Source of the DNA: Caldilineaceae bacterium
GTDB lineage: Bacteria > Chloroflexota > Anaerolineae > Caldilineales > Caldilineaceae
Direction: 5' to 3'
Assembly: GCA_020846635.1 (NCBI GenBank)
Contig: JADLDO010000023.1
Span: 1 to 64,000 of the forward strand
DNA length: 64,000 nucleotides
Part shown: positions 1 through 8,457 of the stretch, one piece after another
Layout of the letters: each line of letters opens with the position of its first letter
How positions within the stretch are numbered: position 1 is the stretch's first letter
Position numbers and translations under genes: made by a program
The notes under the pieces: generated by a model
Databases searched by the model: none
What the model saw: the letters and a program-made list of their open reading frames with translations, nothing else
What the model was told of the DNA's origin: nothing

Positions 1-30
1 CCCCCCGCCCCCCCCCCACCCCGCCCCGGC
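1..30. repeat. C-rich homopolymer-like tract
   Basis: The first 30 bases are almost pure C on the + strand, broken only by single G or A bases. Nothing else in the window looks like this. It could be a real poly-C/poly-G tract or an assembly or contig-edge artefact. A small hairpin (CCCGC, 4-nt loop, GCGGG) follows at 59-72, downstream of the xylulokinase stop on the minus strand, and could help end that transcript. Confidence 0.5.
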
Positions 31-118
31 GTAAAATCTGTATGATGGAGCAACTCAACCCGCTGATGCGGGCGTTGACCCTGGCCGGCGTTTGGGCGCG
101 CCATCCTCTCTACCTACC

Positions 119-1618
119 TTACAACGCCGACAACTGTGCAAAGTTTGCCTTGAGCGCCGGGTAGAGCGCGCCATAGGCTTGATAGACCGGCTCATATTGG
201 CGCATTGTCGCTGCTTGAGGCGTGGTGCTGCCTGTTACATGGATTGCCGTGGCACAGGCTGTATCTACGTCGGGCCAGATGCCTGCACCGACCCCTGCCA
301 GCAGTGCCGCGCCAAAGGCCGCGCCCTCAGTCGTGTTAACCGTCACCAGCTCTGTCCCCAACACATCTGCCAAAATTTGCCGCCAGATGGGGCTGCGTGC
401 GCCACCGCCAGAGATACGCACCTGGCGAATCTGTGCCAACCCAACACCCTTCATCAACTCAAAGCTGTCGCGCAGGCCAAAGGCAACACCCTCCAACACT
501 GCGCGCGTCATGTGGGGCAGCGTATGGCGTATGGTCAACCCAACAAAGGCCCCCCGCGCCCAGGGATCGGGGTGGGGCGTGCGCTCGCCTGTGAGATAGG
601 GCAGAAAGATCAGCCCTTCGCTGCCTGGAGCAAGGTCAGCCGCAGGAGCAAGCAGATCGTCATAGCCCACACCTGGGGCGATTGTGTCGCGATACCAGCG
701 CAGGCTGCCCGCGGCGGCAAGCATGACGCCCATGAGATGCCAACGCCCAAGCACTGAGTGGCAAAAGGCGTGCAGCCGTCCCTCCGGCTCAAAGACAGGG
801 CGGTTGACCGTGGCAAAGACGACACCCGATGTTCCCAATGCCAGCGAGACAATACCTTCTTGCACAGCGCCCACCCCGACCGCGCCAGCCGCCTGGTCGC
901 CACCGCCTGCCACCACGGGCGTCCCCTGGCACAGCCCGGTTGCCTCTGCCGCAGCTGCGCTGATGGTTCCGGTGATCTCCGTACCTTCAAAGCTCTTGGG
1001 AACAAACTCGTTGGGTAATTCCAGGGCATCCAACACGGTTTTGGACCAATCACGGCTCTGCAAATCCATCAGCAGTGTGCCCGAACCGTCAGCGCGGTCC
1101 GTGGCTTGCACGCCGGTTAGGCGAAAGCGCAGATAGTCTTTGGGCAATAAGAAGCTCTTGGCACGCGCAAATATCTCCGGTTCGTGGTTGCGTACCCACA
1201 GAATTTTGGGCGCAGTAAAGCCAGTGAGCGCATCGTTGCCGGTCACTTGCACCAATTGATCCTTGCCGAGGCGAGTGCGAATCTCGTCACATTCTGCCCC
1301 GGTGCGCTGGTCATTCCAGAGGATTGCCGGACGCAGTACCACGCCTGCTTCGTCTAGCAGTGTCAAGCCATGCATCTGCCCGGTCAGCCCCACCGCGCTG
1401 ATCTGCGCGGGGTCGATCTCCGCATCTGCCAAGAGCCGGCGGATGCTCTGCACCGCGGCATACCACCACATCGCCGGGTCTTGTTCGCTCCAAAGCGGGT
1501 GTGGAGTCTCAAAGCCATATTCGGTGGCAGCGACAGCCACGACTTTTCCCGCGCTGTCGATCAAAAGCGCTTTGGTCGCGGTCGTTGACACATCAATGCC
1601 CAGGAGATAGGCAGCCAT
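119..1618 (-). CDS. xylB: Xylulokinase (FGGY carbohydrate kinase)
   Basis: Cytoplasmic kinase that phosphorylates D-xylulose with ATP to xylulose 5-phosphate, feeding the pentose phosphate pathway. The 499-residue product has the family's usual length. The N-terminal half opens with the phosphate-binding segment GIDVSTTATKALL and carries the GQMHG motif near residue 80, which marks xylulokinases within the FGGY family, and WNDQRT. The C-terminal half has GGGDQAAGAVG, an LGTSG motif and RISGGGARSPIW. GAGG lies six bases before the ATG. No xylose isomerase is adjacent, so its substrate supply is not visible here. Two near-identical 15-bp repeats sit just upstream and could carry the promoter or operator. 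Another FGGY kinase is the alternative, but GQMHG makes this unlikely. Confidence 0.93.
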   Translation of the reverse strand: MAAYLLGIDVSTTATKALLIDSAGKVVAVAATEYGFETPHPLWSEQDPAMWWYAAVQSIRRLLADAEIDPAQISAVGLTGQMHGLTLLDEAGVVLRPAILWNDQRTGAECDEIRTRLGKDQLVQVTGNDALTGFTAPKILWVRNHEPEIFARAKSFLLPKDYLRFRLTGVQATDRADGSGTLLMDLQSRDWSKTVLDALELPNEFVPKSFEGTEITGTISAAAAEATGLCQGTPVVAGGGDQAAGAVGVGAVQEGIVSLALGTSGVVFATVNRPVFEPEGRLHAFCHSVLGRWHLMGVMLAAAGSLRWYRDTIAPGVGYDDLLAPAADLAPGSEGLIFLPYLTGERTPHPDPWARGAFVGLTIRHTLPHMTRAVLEGVAFGLRDSFELMKGVGLAQIRQVRISGGGARSPIWRQILADVLGTELVTVNTTEGAAFGAALLAGVGAGIWPDVDTACATAIHVTGSTTPQAATMRQYEPVYQAYGALYPALKANFAQLSAL

Positions 1619-1629
1619 CTTTGTCCTCG

Positions 1630-1659
1630 TTTCATATATAGGGGTTTCATGTATAGGGG
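1630..1659 (-). repeat. 15-bp tandem direct repeat upstream of xylB
   Basis: Two adjacent 15-bp units (TTTCATATATAGGGG and TTTCATGTATAGGGG) differ at one base. On the minus strand they offer two AT-rich, -10-like segments (TATACA and TATATA) immediately before the xylB ribosome binding site. Either a duplicated promoter element or a two-copy operator would fit; neither is proven. Confidence 0.5.
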
Positions 1660-1922
1660 TTGTCTATGAAAAGATACATATTGGCACTATAGACGATTCA
1701 TAGCGCGCATACCGGGCGGCTGGGTGACGAATAGGGTGCGTAACGCGCCTTCGTGCGTCGATGTGCGTCTTTATAAGTGGTGGCTTTGCGACAGAGTGGG
1801 CGCACAGCGTACAATGGAGGCTGTATCTATTCTATATAACTACGATAACTACGATCATTACTGTAATTACCATTCTTCAGTGTTTGAATTTATTAAACTC
1901 ACTCATCGAAAGGAGTAAGGCG
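1660..1922 (+). promoter_or_regulatory. Divergent intergenic region with putative promoter for the L,D-transpeptidase
   Basis: Together with the repeat before it, this is the roughly 300-base gap between the divergent xylB and transpeptidase genes. A TTGCGA at 1786-1791 and TACAAT at 1810-1815, 18 bases apart, make a plausible sigma-70-type promoter on +. A further AT-rich TATATAA lies at 1834. The strong Shine-Dalgarno AAAGGAG is at 1909-1915. I see no RNA gene here. Confidence 0.4.
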
Positions 1923-2654
1923 TTGTTTTCTGAGGGTATCTTTTTTGTTTGGAGGAAACCCAATCTGCGTCGTCCCCTTTTGACGGTTGGTCTGCTAATG
2001 GGGCTGGTTGTCAGCGCCCTGGTACCCCACGCGGCCTATGCTCAAACCGAGGAGGAAGCCGCCGGCCTTACCATCTTAATCTCCCGGCATAAAACGGTCC
2101 CACCGCTGCCCTTTCCGGGTCCCCAAATTGGCCCCCTGATTGAGCCGGGTGTTGAGGACGATGTAGATCGGCGTACGACTGCTTTTATCCCGCGCAATTT
2201 GGATATGCTCACACCGATTGAGGAGATGCCGGAGGGTGTGGAGCGGTGGATTCGCGTCGATCTCAGCGAGCAATTGGTGATTGCCTATGAAGGCGATCAG
2301 CCGGTTCGTGGCTTTGTTGTCTCCACGGGGCTGCCCGGCACACCGACCGTCACCGGAACCTTTAACATTCGTGTGAAGGTTCGTTCGCAAACCATGTCGG
2401 GTGGGAGCGCGCTCAATGGCTATTACAACCTGCCCAATGTGGAATGGGTACAATATTTCTATGCGGATTATGGTTTTCACGGAACCTATTGGCACAATAA
2501 TTTTGGAAACCCGATGAGCCACGGCTGTATCAATATGACCAATGCCGATGCTAAATGGCTCTTTGATTGGGCCGGTCCCACATGGGACGGTGGAACCGTC
2601 TGGCACTCCGCCACCAACGATGACCCCGGCACGTTAGTCATTGTGCATGAATAG
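1923..2654 (+). CDS. Secreted L,D-transpeptidase (YkuD domain)
   Basis: Cell-envelope enzyme of the YkuD family, which makes L,D cross-links in peptidoglycan or attaches proteins to it. The start is the TTG at 1923, because AAAGGAG ends seven bases before it and the product then begins with a signal peptide: a basic stretch, a hydrophobic core ([15 protein letters not shown]) and an AYA cleavage site near residue 40. The catalytic motif HGCINM carries Cys202 and His200, preceded by the family's [12 protein letters not shown] stretch. The product is about 243 residues. An upstream ATG in the same frame at 1761 would disrupt the signal peptide and has no ribosome binding site. The exact reaction (cross-linking or other) is not shown by sequence. 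Confidence 0.88.
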   Translation: MFSEGIFFVWRKPNLRRPLLTVGLLMGLVVSALVPHAAYAQTEEEAAGLTILISRHKTVPPLPFPGPQIGPLIEPGVEDDVDRRTTAFIPRNLDMLTPIEEMPEGVERWIRVDLSEQLVIAYEGDQPVRGFVVSTGLPGTPTVTGTFNIRVKVRSQTMSGGSALNGYYNLPNVEWVQYFYADYGFHGTYWHNNFGNPMSHGCINMTNADAKWLFDWAGPTWDGGTVWHSATNDDPGTLVIVHE

Positions 2655-2726
2655 CGCACCCCGGTATCTCTGACAACAGCAAGCAACGCGGGGCAGTTTG
2701 CCGCTGCCCCGCGCAGATAAAACACT

Positions 2727-3584
2727 ATGCGAGTTCTCACCTATAACATCCACGGTTGGCGCACAATGGCAGGTCTCCCGAACCTCGATGCGGTCGCCCA
2801 AGTCATTGCTGCGACCGGTGCCGACCTAGTGGGCCTGAATGAAGTTTTTTACCCCCGTGTTGTGGAGGGGGCCGGGGAAGCTGCGCTGGAGGCCCTGGCG
2901 GCGCGATTGGGGATGGATTGGGTCTTTGGCCCCTGCCTGCGCTGGCCCGCGCAGGACAGCTTGCCCGCCGATGCCTATGGCAACGCGCTGCTCAGCCGTT
3001 GGCCTATCCTCGCCAGCGCGGCGCATCATCTGACGCCCGTTCCCGGCAAAGAGCAGCGGGGGCTCCTAGAGGCGCGCATCGCCTTGCCCACAGGTAGCCC
3101 CTTCACCGCCTATGTCACCCACTTGGATCATACCGACGAAGAAGCGCGCCTTGTTCAACTGCGTGCGCTACGCACCTGGACTGTGCGCGACCGCAATCGC
3201 CCGCACCTGATCATGGGCGATTTTAACGCCATTGCCTCCAGGGATTTTGCCACCCGAGTCGCGGCCCCGGCGCAGCCAGCCCACCTCTCCGAAACGTCCA
3301 ATGTAGAAGCCCCCAATGCTCGACAAGGCCACGAAGATGATTTCAAAGTCATCGCGCAAATGGAGAAAGCGGGCTATATCGATGCCTATGGCCGCGTGGG
3401 CGCTCCCGGCAGCGGCTCATTTTGCGGGCCTGGCTTTCCACCCTATCGTATCGACTATATCTTCCTCAGTGAATCCCTTGCCCCTGCTCTTACCGCCGCG
3501 CAAATCTGGCAAGAGCCGCCCGGTGAAGAAGCCTCCGACCATCGCCCTGTGCTGGCAGAGTTTGACCTGAGCCGCTTGGGGTAA
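2727..3584 (+). CDS. Endonuclease/exonuclease/phosphatase family hydrolase
   Basis: Metal-dependent phosphodiesterase or phosphatase of the DNase I-like EEP superfamily, 285 residues. All core motifs are visible: YNIHG at the start, GLNEVF with the metal-binding Glu (near residue 38), a THLDH segment, GDFNA (Asp and Asn of the active site, near 166) and the C-terminal SDHRPVLAEF with the catalytic Asp-His pair. No signal peptide or membrane segment is seen, so it is probably cytoplasmic. The family covers DNA, sugar-phosphate, lipid and nucleotide substrates, and nothing here fixes which. It lies between the transpeptidase and the RarA fusion gene on the same strand. Confidence 0.85.
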   Translation: MRVLTYNIHGWRTMAGLPNLDAVAQVIAATGADLVGLNEVFYPRVVEGAGEAALEALAARLGMDWVFGPCLRWPAQDSLPADAYGNALLSRWPILASAAHHLTPVPGKEQRGLLEARIALPTGSPFTAYVTHLDHTDEEARLVQLRALRTWTVRDRNRPHLIMGDFNAIASRDFATRVAAPAQPAHLSETSNVEAPNARQGHEDDFKVIAQMEKAGYIDAYGRVGAPGSGSFCGPGFPPYRIDYIFLSESLAPALTAAQIWQEPPGEEASDHRPVLAEFDLSRLG

Positions 3585-3635
3585 TTGCCAGCCGGGAGTT
3601 TCGCCCAAAGCCCCAATGCGCGCTATGATTGGGCA

Positions 3636-5891
3636 ATGGCAATGGACCTTTTCGACCAAGCGCACCAACAAAGATTGCAGCAGGGAGCGCCGCTGGCGGC
3701 GCGTATGCGCCCGCGCGTGCTGGACGAGTACATCGGTCAAGAGCATATTGTTGGCCCTGGGCGGCTGCTGCGCCGCGCCATCCAGGCCGACCAGTTGGGC
3801 AGCCTGATCTTCTATGGCCCTCCCGGCACAGGCAAGACGACACTGGCGCAAGTGATCGCCAACACCACCAGCGCCCATTTTATCGCGCTCAATGCGGTTC
3901 TGTCCGGGGTCAAGGAGATTCGCGAGGCAATTGCTGAAGCACAAGACCGCGCCAAGCTCCACGCCCAACGCACCATCCTCTTTGTCGATGAAGTCCACCG
4001 TTTTAACAAGGCGCAACAAGATGCGCTGCTGCCCTGGGTGGAAAATGGTACGGTAATCTTTATCGGCGCCACCACCGAGAACCCCTACTTTGAGGTCAAC
4101 AAGGCGCTGGTCAGCCGCAGCCGCATCTTCCAGCTCAAGCCACTGACCGCTGCCGACCTGCGCGCCATCGTCCACCAGGCGCTCCATGATCCCGAACGGG
4201 GCTATGGTCGCCGCACCGTCATCCTCGATGAGGACGCGCTGGAGCATATGGTGGACATCGCCAATGGGGACGCGCGCGGGGTTCTTAATGCGCTGGAACT
4301 GGCTGTGGAGACTACGCCACCTGGTGATGACGGCGCAATCCATGTGACCTTGGCGGTGGCTGAAGAATCGATCCAACAGCGTGCTGTCCTCTATGACAAA
4401 GAGGGGGATTATCACTTTGATACCATCAGCGCCTTTATCAAGAGCCTGCGCGGTTCCGACCCCGATGCGGCGATGTATTGGATGGCGAAGATGGTCTATG
4501 CGGGCGAAGCGCCTCGTTTTATCTTCCGGCGCATGTTGATCTTTGCCGGTGAAGACGTGGGGCTGGCAGACCCCAATGCTATCCAGGTGGTCACTGCTTG
4601 TGCCGCTGCTTTCGAGCAAGTGGGGATGCCGGAAGGTCGCTTTCATCTGGCATTGGCCGCGCTCTATCTGGCGACCGCTAAGAAGTCCAATACTGCCTTT
4701 GCCTTCTTTGATGCGCTTGACACGGTTTCCAAAGAGGCGGATAGTGGCATTCCCAACCACCTGCGTGACGCGAACCGTGACAGCGAAGGCTTTGGGCATG
4801 GTGAAGGCTATCTCTATCCTCATGCCTTCCGCGACCATTGGGTGGCCCAACAATATTTGCCCACGTCGCTTCAGGGCAAGGTCTTTTATCAGCCCTCTGA
4901 CCAGGGCTACGAAGCCGGAATTCGCACCGAAGTTGCACGCCGCCGCGAGGCGCAGCTTGCCGCCATGCTCGCCGTGGAAGATCGCCCTGGGGATGCCGAG
5001 ATATTGACCTTCTCCGCACCGGACTCGATGCGCGATCGCTGGCTGCAACGCACGATCTCCGGGCTGGGCGAACGCCTGGGCGACCTGCGCGACCGCGTGC
5101 TCGACAACGCTCACTTGGCGCGCCATAGTCTGGTACTCGATTTGAAGACGGGTAGCGGCTTAATCACCTGGGAGGCGCTGCGTCGCGTGCCCGAGGGCGG
5201 CGTCTATACGCTGGCACGCAGCGTACGCGACGCAGAAGCGTTGAACCAACTGGCAGCACAACTGCCGGAGACTGAGCGCCCTCTTGTTTTGCAGGGCGAC
5301 CTCGCTGCGTTGCCCGAACTGCTGGCGGCGCAGGAGGGGCCGCGCCACTTTGATGCCGTTGTTGGACACAACGTCCTGGTGGATGTTGCAGAGAAGGGCG
5401 CCGCAGTGGAACTGATTGCCGCGACGGTAGCGCCGGGTGGCACCGTGAGCCTCGCTGAACGCATCCCGCGCCACACGCAGCGCCTATACAAGTTGTTGGC
5501 GCTAGACGGGTCGAATGCGGGCCTGGGCGATGAATTGACCGCGCGCCTCATTGCTGCGGAGGAAGCGATCTACACACGCAGCGATGATCCGTTGGTCAGT
5601 TGGGATGCCGATGATCTGGCGGCGCTTTGGGAGACAACCGGGCTGCGCATGGAGCTGACCACGGAGACTGAGATCGCCGAGGTGCGCGTCAGTGCCGGGC
5701 TGCTGGCACGCTGGTTCAGCGACACACCTATCGATGGTCGCCCCTCCTATGCTCAACATCTCGCCGTGTTACTTACCCCTACCGAGATCGAGCAAGTGCG
5801 CGCCCTCTTCCAACGCCAACTGCTCAATCAAACGGTCGCCTGGCACAGCCGTACAGTCTATGTGGTGGCGCGGGCTGGTGGCAACGGCTAA
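3636..5891 (+). CDS. rarA: RarA/MgsA replication-associated AAA+ ATPase fused to a methyltransferase-like domain
   Basis: RarA-family proteins act at stalled replication forks. The N-terminal ~440 residues are a complete RarA: MDLFD start, IGQEHI, Walker A GPPGTGKT (61-68), Walker B with [16 protein letters not shown], the sensor GATTENP and a clamp-loader-like C-terminal part ending near YQPSDQGYE. Residues ~455-751 add a second region with a Rossmann-like pattern ([36 protein letters not shown]) resembling SAM-dependent methyltransferases. Similar RarA/unknown-domain fusions are known in cyanobacteria and related groups. I chose ATG 3636 because RarA proteins begin MxLF; a TTG at 3585 overlapping the previous stop gives only an unlike leader. 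Confidence 0.9.
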   Translation: MAMDLFDQAHQQRLQQGAPLAARMRPRVLDEYIGQEHIVGPGRLLRRAIQADQLGSLIFYGPPGTGKTTLAQVIANTTSAHFIALNAVLSGVKEIREAIAEAQDRAKLHAQRTILFVDEVHRFNKAQQDALLPWVENGTVIFIGATTENPYFEVNKALVSRSRIFQLKPLTAADLRAIVHQALHDPERGYGRRTVILDEDALEHMVDIANGDARGVLNALELAVETTPPGDDGAIHVTLAVAEESIQQRAVLYDKEGDYHFDTISAFIKSLRGSDPDAAMYWMAKMVYAGEAPRFIFRRMLIFAGEDVGLADPNAIQVVTACAAAFEQVGMPEGRFHLALAALYLATAKKSNTAFAFFDALDTVSKEADSGIPNHLRDANRDSEGFGHGEGYLYPHAFRDHWVAQQYLPTSLQGKVFYQPSDQGYEAGIRTEVARRREAQLAAMLAVEDRPGDAEILTFSAPDSMRDRWLQRTISGLGERLGDLRDRVLDNAHLARHSLVLDLKTGSGLITWEALRRVPEGGVYTLARSVRDAEALNQLAAQLPETERPLVLQGDLAALPELLAAQEGPRHFDAVVGHNVLVDVAEKGAAVELIAATVAPGGTVSLAERIPRHTQRLYKLLALDGSNAGLGDELTARLIAAEEAIYTRSDDPLVSWDADDLAALWETTGLRMELTTETEIAEVRVSAGLLARWFSDTPIDGRPSYAQHLAVLLTPTEIEQVRALFQRQLLNQTVAWHSRTVYVVARAGGNG

Positions 5892-5902
5892 GCGCGCTGG
5901 GG

Positions 5903-5922
5903 ACGCCCCCTTCAGGGGGCGT
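5903..5922. repeat. REP-like hairpin downstream of rarA
   Basis: An 8-bp GC-rich stem (ACGCCCCC and GGGGGCGT) with a 4-nt loop follows the RarA stop by a few bases. It has no T tract, so it is more likely the palindromic end of the REP-like module spanning about 5903-5950 than a classical terminator, though it may slow transcription. Parts of this module recur inverted at 6638-6677. Confidence 0.6.
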
Positions 5923-5972
5923 TGTACTGTGGCCGGGCGGATTTATCCCCCGTCGGTCATATGCTACCAAGT

Positions 5973-6025
5973 CCGCCGGAGGCTAAAGCCATCCGGCTAT
6001 ACAACGACGCCCCCTAAACGGGGCT
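5973..6025 (+). repeat. 53-bp REP-like module, left copy
   Basis: This 53-bp segment is repeated exactly in reverse complement at 6715-6767, on the other side of the transposase gene. Matching stops at both edges. It contains a short GC-rich dyad (GCCCCCTAAACGGGGC) and resembles the inverted form of the neighbouring 5903-5950 module, so the left flank holds two REP-like units in opposite orientation. Confidence 0.85.
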
Positions 6026-6073
6026 GTCCACATCCAACATACCGCCTAAGTGGTATCATCATCGAGGTCTTTT

Positions 6074-6595
6074 ATGGCATATTGGCGACTTTTCTACCAT
6101 TTGGTCTGGGCGACTAAAAATCGCGTGCCCTTGATTTCGCCTGAACTTGAGCCGGTGATATACGACTACTTGAGGGCAAAGGCCGTTGGCTTGGATGCAA
6201 CCGTTTTTGCCATAAATGGTATCGCTGACCATGTGCATTGCGTCGTCGCCATCCCACCGGCATTGGCTGTAGCCAGTTTTGTAGGGCAAATCAAAGGAGT
6301 AGCGTCGGCAAAAGTGAATACGCAACTTGCCAAGACCGGACGCGGTTTTGCCTGGCAGGAGAGCTATGGTGCTTTCTCCTTTGATGCCAAACGGCTACCC
6401 TATATTGTGGATTATGTAGAAAACCAGAAACAACACCATACGGGGCAAGGTCTGATCCCCGTTTTAGAACGCACTGATGATTCAGGGGTACAACTCCTGC
6501 GCGAAGAAACCGCTGTATATCTCACGGGGAAGGAGACTTGGCGCGAGGAGATGATGGCACTAGGGAGTGCAGAGGCTAGTCTGCTAGCTGAATGA
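6074..6595 (+). CDS. REP-associated tyrosine transposase (IS200-like, RAYT)
   Basis: Y1/HUH single-strand nuclease of the IS200/RAYT group, 173 residues. It has the HUH motif His53-Val-His55 inside IADHVHCVV and a catalytic Tyr candidate (Tyr114) in YVENQKQHH, the usual C-terminal helix signature. The start is the ATG at 6074, with GAGG six bases before it; it gives MAYWRLFYHLVW, the usual beginning of these proteins. A GTG 24 bases upstream lacks a ribosome binding site. The gene is intact and is bracketed by REP-like modules, the hallmark of RAYT domestication. It has no second transposase or passenger genes. Family knowledge: RAYTs cleave and process REP sequences; mobility of this unit is inference. 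Confidence 0.9.
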   Translation: MAYWRLFYHLVWATKNRVPLISPELEPVIYDYLRAKAVGLDATVFAINGIADHVHCVVAIPPALAVASFVGQIKGVASAKVNTQLAKTGRGFAWQESYGAFSFDAKRLPYIVDYVENQKQHHTGQGLIPVLERTDDSGVQLLREETAVYLTGKETWREEMMALGSAEASLLAE

Positions 6596-6637
6596 GTCTT
6601 CCTCCGGCACAGGTAGATGTATTGACACTCACGCCGA

Positions 6638-6677
6638 GGGATAAATCCGCCCCGCTAGGAAACAACGCCCCCTGAAG
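6638..6677 (-). repeat. REP-like module, right-hand inverted copy of 5910-5949
   Basis: Two perfect 15-bp blocks, 6638-6652 and 6663-6677, are the reverse complements of 5935-5949 and 5910-5924. The bases between them are diverged. The GC-rich hairpin of the left copy is partly lost here, so this copy is decayed compared with the 53-bp module. Confidence 0.75.
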
Positions 6678-6714
6678 AGGACTTGCCCTGTGACGCGTAG
6701 ATGGATAGACGGCA

Positions 6715-6767
6715 AGCCCCGTTTAGGGGGCGTCGTTGTATAGCCGGATGGCTTTAGCCTCCGGCGG
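6715..6767 (-). repeat. 53-bp REP-like module, right copy
   Basis: Exact reverse complement of 5973-6025 over all 53 bases. With the module at 6638-6677 it forms a second pair of oppositely oriented REP-like units, so each side of the transposase carries a BIME-like doublet. It ends 13 bases before the stop of the ceramidase-like gene. Confidence 0.85.
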
Positions 6768-6779
6768 CTCTCCGGCGGT

Positions 6780-8231
6780 CTACCTAACCAACGCCTCGAC
6801 CTGCGCGCTAATCGCCTCAATCAGCCCTTCCAGGCAGCCTGGTGCTAGGATCGAGGGTTCCTCCTGATAGAGACCCTTGCCATAGCGATCCTGGGGAAGC
6901 AGATAGGCCACCTGGAGATCGCCGGAGATGGGCGAGATCAGCAGCGGGTGGTTGGGGAAGCGGCGGCGCAGGTCCACCTGCAAGAGATTGTACGGCTCAC
7001 CCCCACAACTGATCCAAATGGCATCGCCCAAACGATGCACAGAGAATTGTACAGGAAAAGTATCGCCGGGTGGCAGGTCGTCTAGTCGTGCGATCCAGCG
7101 CCGCGCCCGTTCGGCATAGGCGCGCGCATCGCCTGCCGCCTGGAGATCACCCTGGGCAGCAGCGGCGTCGGATTTCGCATTCCATTCCGCCAAGTCACGC
7201 TCCAGTTGGGCGCGATCCGGGCGTTCTCGGATCGGCAGATCGACATGGTGGCAAGCACCCGCGAGTGTCGCGGTGGCTGCCAATCGCGCATCGCTCAGCG
7301 GCGTAGGTGCCCAAGTGCCGAGCGTAGCACCCGAAACGACCGGCCCCGTATAGGCAAAATCGCTGAGTGGCGGGTCGATTGACTCTAGGGCAGAGAGCGC
7401 GGCAAAACCCACCTGGCGACCATTGCTGTCCGCCACAGCCGTATCGCCAACAAAGCCGTGGCGCGGGCCGAGATCGCCGCACGCACCTTGCAGGAAAACA
7501 GAGGTCACACCCGTTGCCTGCTCCACCGTTTCGCGCAGCGCCCCCACATAATCGGGGCTAATCAGCGAATTGTCCCAGGCAAGAGTCGTAGGGTGACAGG
7601 CGTAATTGACGATGACCGCCGCAAGCTCACCGGCGGCGTTGGTCACGCGCGCGACCATCACTGTGTCGTCAGCAGGGGCATCGGGGTTGAAGCCGCAGGC
7701 ATATAGCCCGCGCTCAGCGTCCCAATAGTCGCGATTGCCTGCCATATTCGATTGCCCTTTCGCATAGCTGATGCTCACTTCTTGCATCGCTGCCACAGCT
7801 TGCTCACCGGCTTGGCGTCCTTTTTCGTTCAGGTCGCGCAGGTAGCCCGGAATCAACTCGCCGCCGGGTAGGTTGAAACGGTCGGGGACAAACCAGCCGG
7901 AAGAGTGTGTATGGGAAAAGCTGATCACCACTTGTGAATGAGGAACGCCGCAGCTTTCGGCAAGTACGCGTACAAGTTCTTCGTGTTGGGCCTCCACAAG
8001 ACCGGGCAGATCGAGCACAGCGCGTAGATGATGTGGGGGTGTCCCTGGGGCATCACCGAGCGCGCCAAAGGCCATGACCTCACAGGTAAGGGGGCGATGC
8101 ACGCCCGTCGCGCGGTCATGGCGCGCCGCGCCCCAGAGGCGATGATAGATGCCAACCGGAGGCGTAATATTCATACGGGCAAGGCCGAAGCGCAGACGCG
8201 AAGTTGGGTTGTTCAGGTGTGTGGTGGACAT
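6780..8231 (-). CDS. Neutral/alkaline ceramidase N-terminal domain-like hydrolase
   Basis: 483-residue protein resembling the N-terminal catalytic part of neutral/alkaline non-lysosomal ceramidases, which cleave amide bonds of N-acyl lipids using zinc. Visible family landmarks are ARMNITPPVG near the start, VVISFSHTHSSG (putative zinc-binding His residues, near residue 105), NYACHPTTL (near 208) and GACGDLGPR. It is shorter than full ceramidases, lacks the C-terminal Ig-like domain, and shows no signal peptide, so it is probably intracellular and may act on another amide. It is the last gene of the minus-strand island, beside amide-cleaving M14 and creatininase homologues. The true substrate is unknown. 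Confidence 0.75.
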   Translation of the reverse strand: MSTTHLNNPTSRLRFGLARMNITPPVGIYHRLWGAARHDRATGVHRPLTCEVMAFGALGDAPGTPPHHLRAVLDLPGLVEAQHEELVRVLAESCGVPHSQVVISFSHTHSSGWFVPDRFNLPGGELIPGYLRDLNEKGRQAGEQAVAAMQEVSISYAKGQSNMAGNRDYWDAERGLYACGFNPDAPADDTVMVARVTNAAGELAAVIVNYACHPTTLAWDNSLISPDYVGALRETVEQATGVTSVFLQGACGDLGPRHGFVGDTAVADSNGRQVGFAALSALESIDPPLSDFAYTGPVVSGATLGTWAPTPLSDARLAATATLAGACHHVDLPIRERPDRAQLERDLAEWNAKSDAAAAQGDLQAAGDARAYAERARRWIARLDDLPPGDTFPVQFSVHRLGDAIWISCGGEPYNLLQVDLRRRFPNHPLLISPISGDLQVAYLLPQDRYGKGLYQEEPSILAPGCLEGLIEAISAQVEALVR

Positions 8232-8457
8232 GCTGCCTTTTTGCTCTTTGTCTGGTCTTTATTGGGCGCTTGAGGATATGTATTGTAGATGAGCCTAGAG
8301 TCGGTCATCGCTGTTCGCTCATACCTGGATCATACATCGTGTGAGCGCATTGGCAAAGCAAGTGCTCTTAACGTACAGCCAAACGCTCAAGGAGAGGATT
8401 CCGACGAATGAACCGACTTGGGCGATCCGAGGCGGGCCTCAACTTCTTCCTCCCTCT
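8232..8457. other. Intergenic region, no gene seen
   Basis: The 226 bases between the M14 and ceramidase-like genes hold no convincing reading frame, RNA or strong terminator. A + frame running from 8341 into 8835 is antisense to the M14 gene and looks like a shadow. The ceramidase-like gene may have its own promoter here, but I could not identify a good -35/-10 pair. Confidence 0.4.

Noticed and set aside
42..164. 40-codon + strand frame at the window start
   Set aside because: No ribosome binding site, overlaps the end of xylB and has no recognisable domain.
3417..5126. Long minus-strand frame (569 codons) opposite the RarA fusion gene
   Set aside because: It is fully antisense to a gene with clear RarA motifs, has no domain and no ribosome binding site; long antisense frames are expected at this GC content.
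5903..6767. Classical IS element with terminal inverted repeats
   Set aside because: The order of inverted blocks is not mirrored, there is no target duplication, and the transposase is of the HUH/RAYT type, which does not use such ends.
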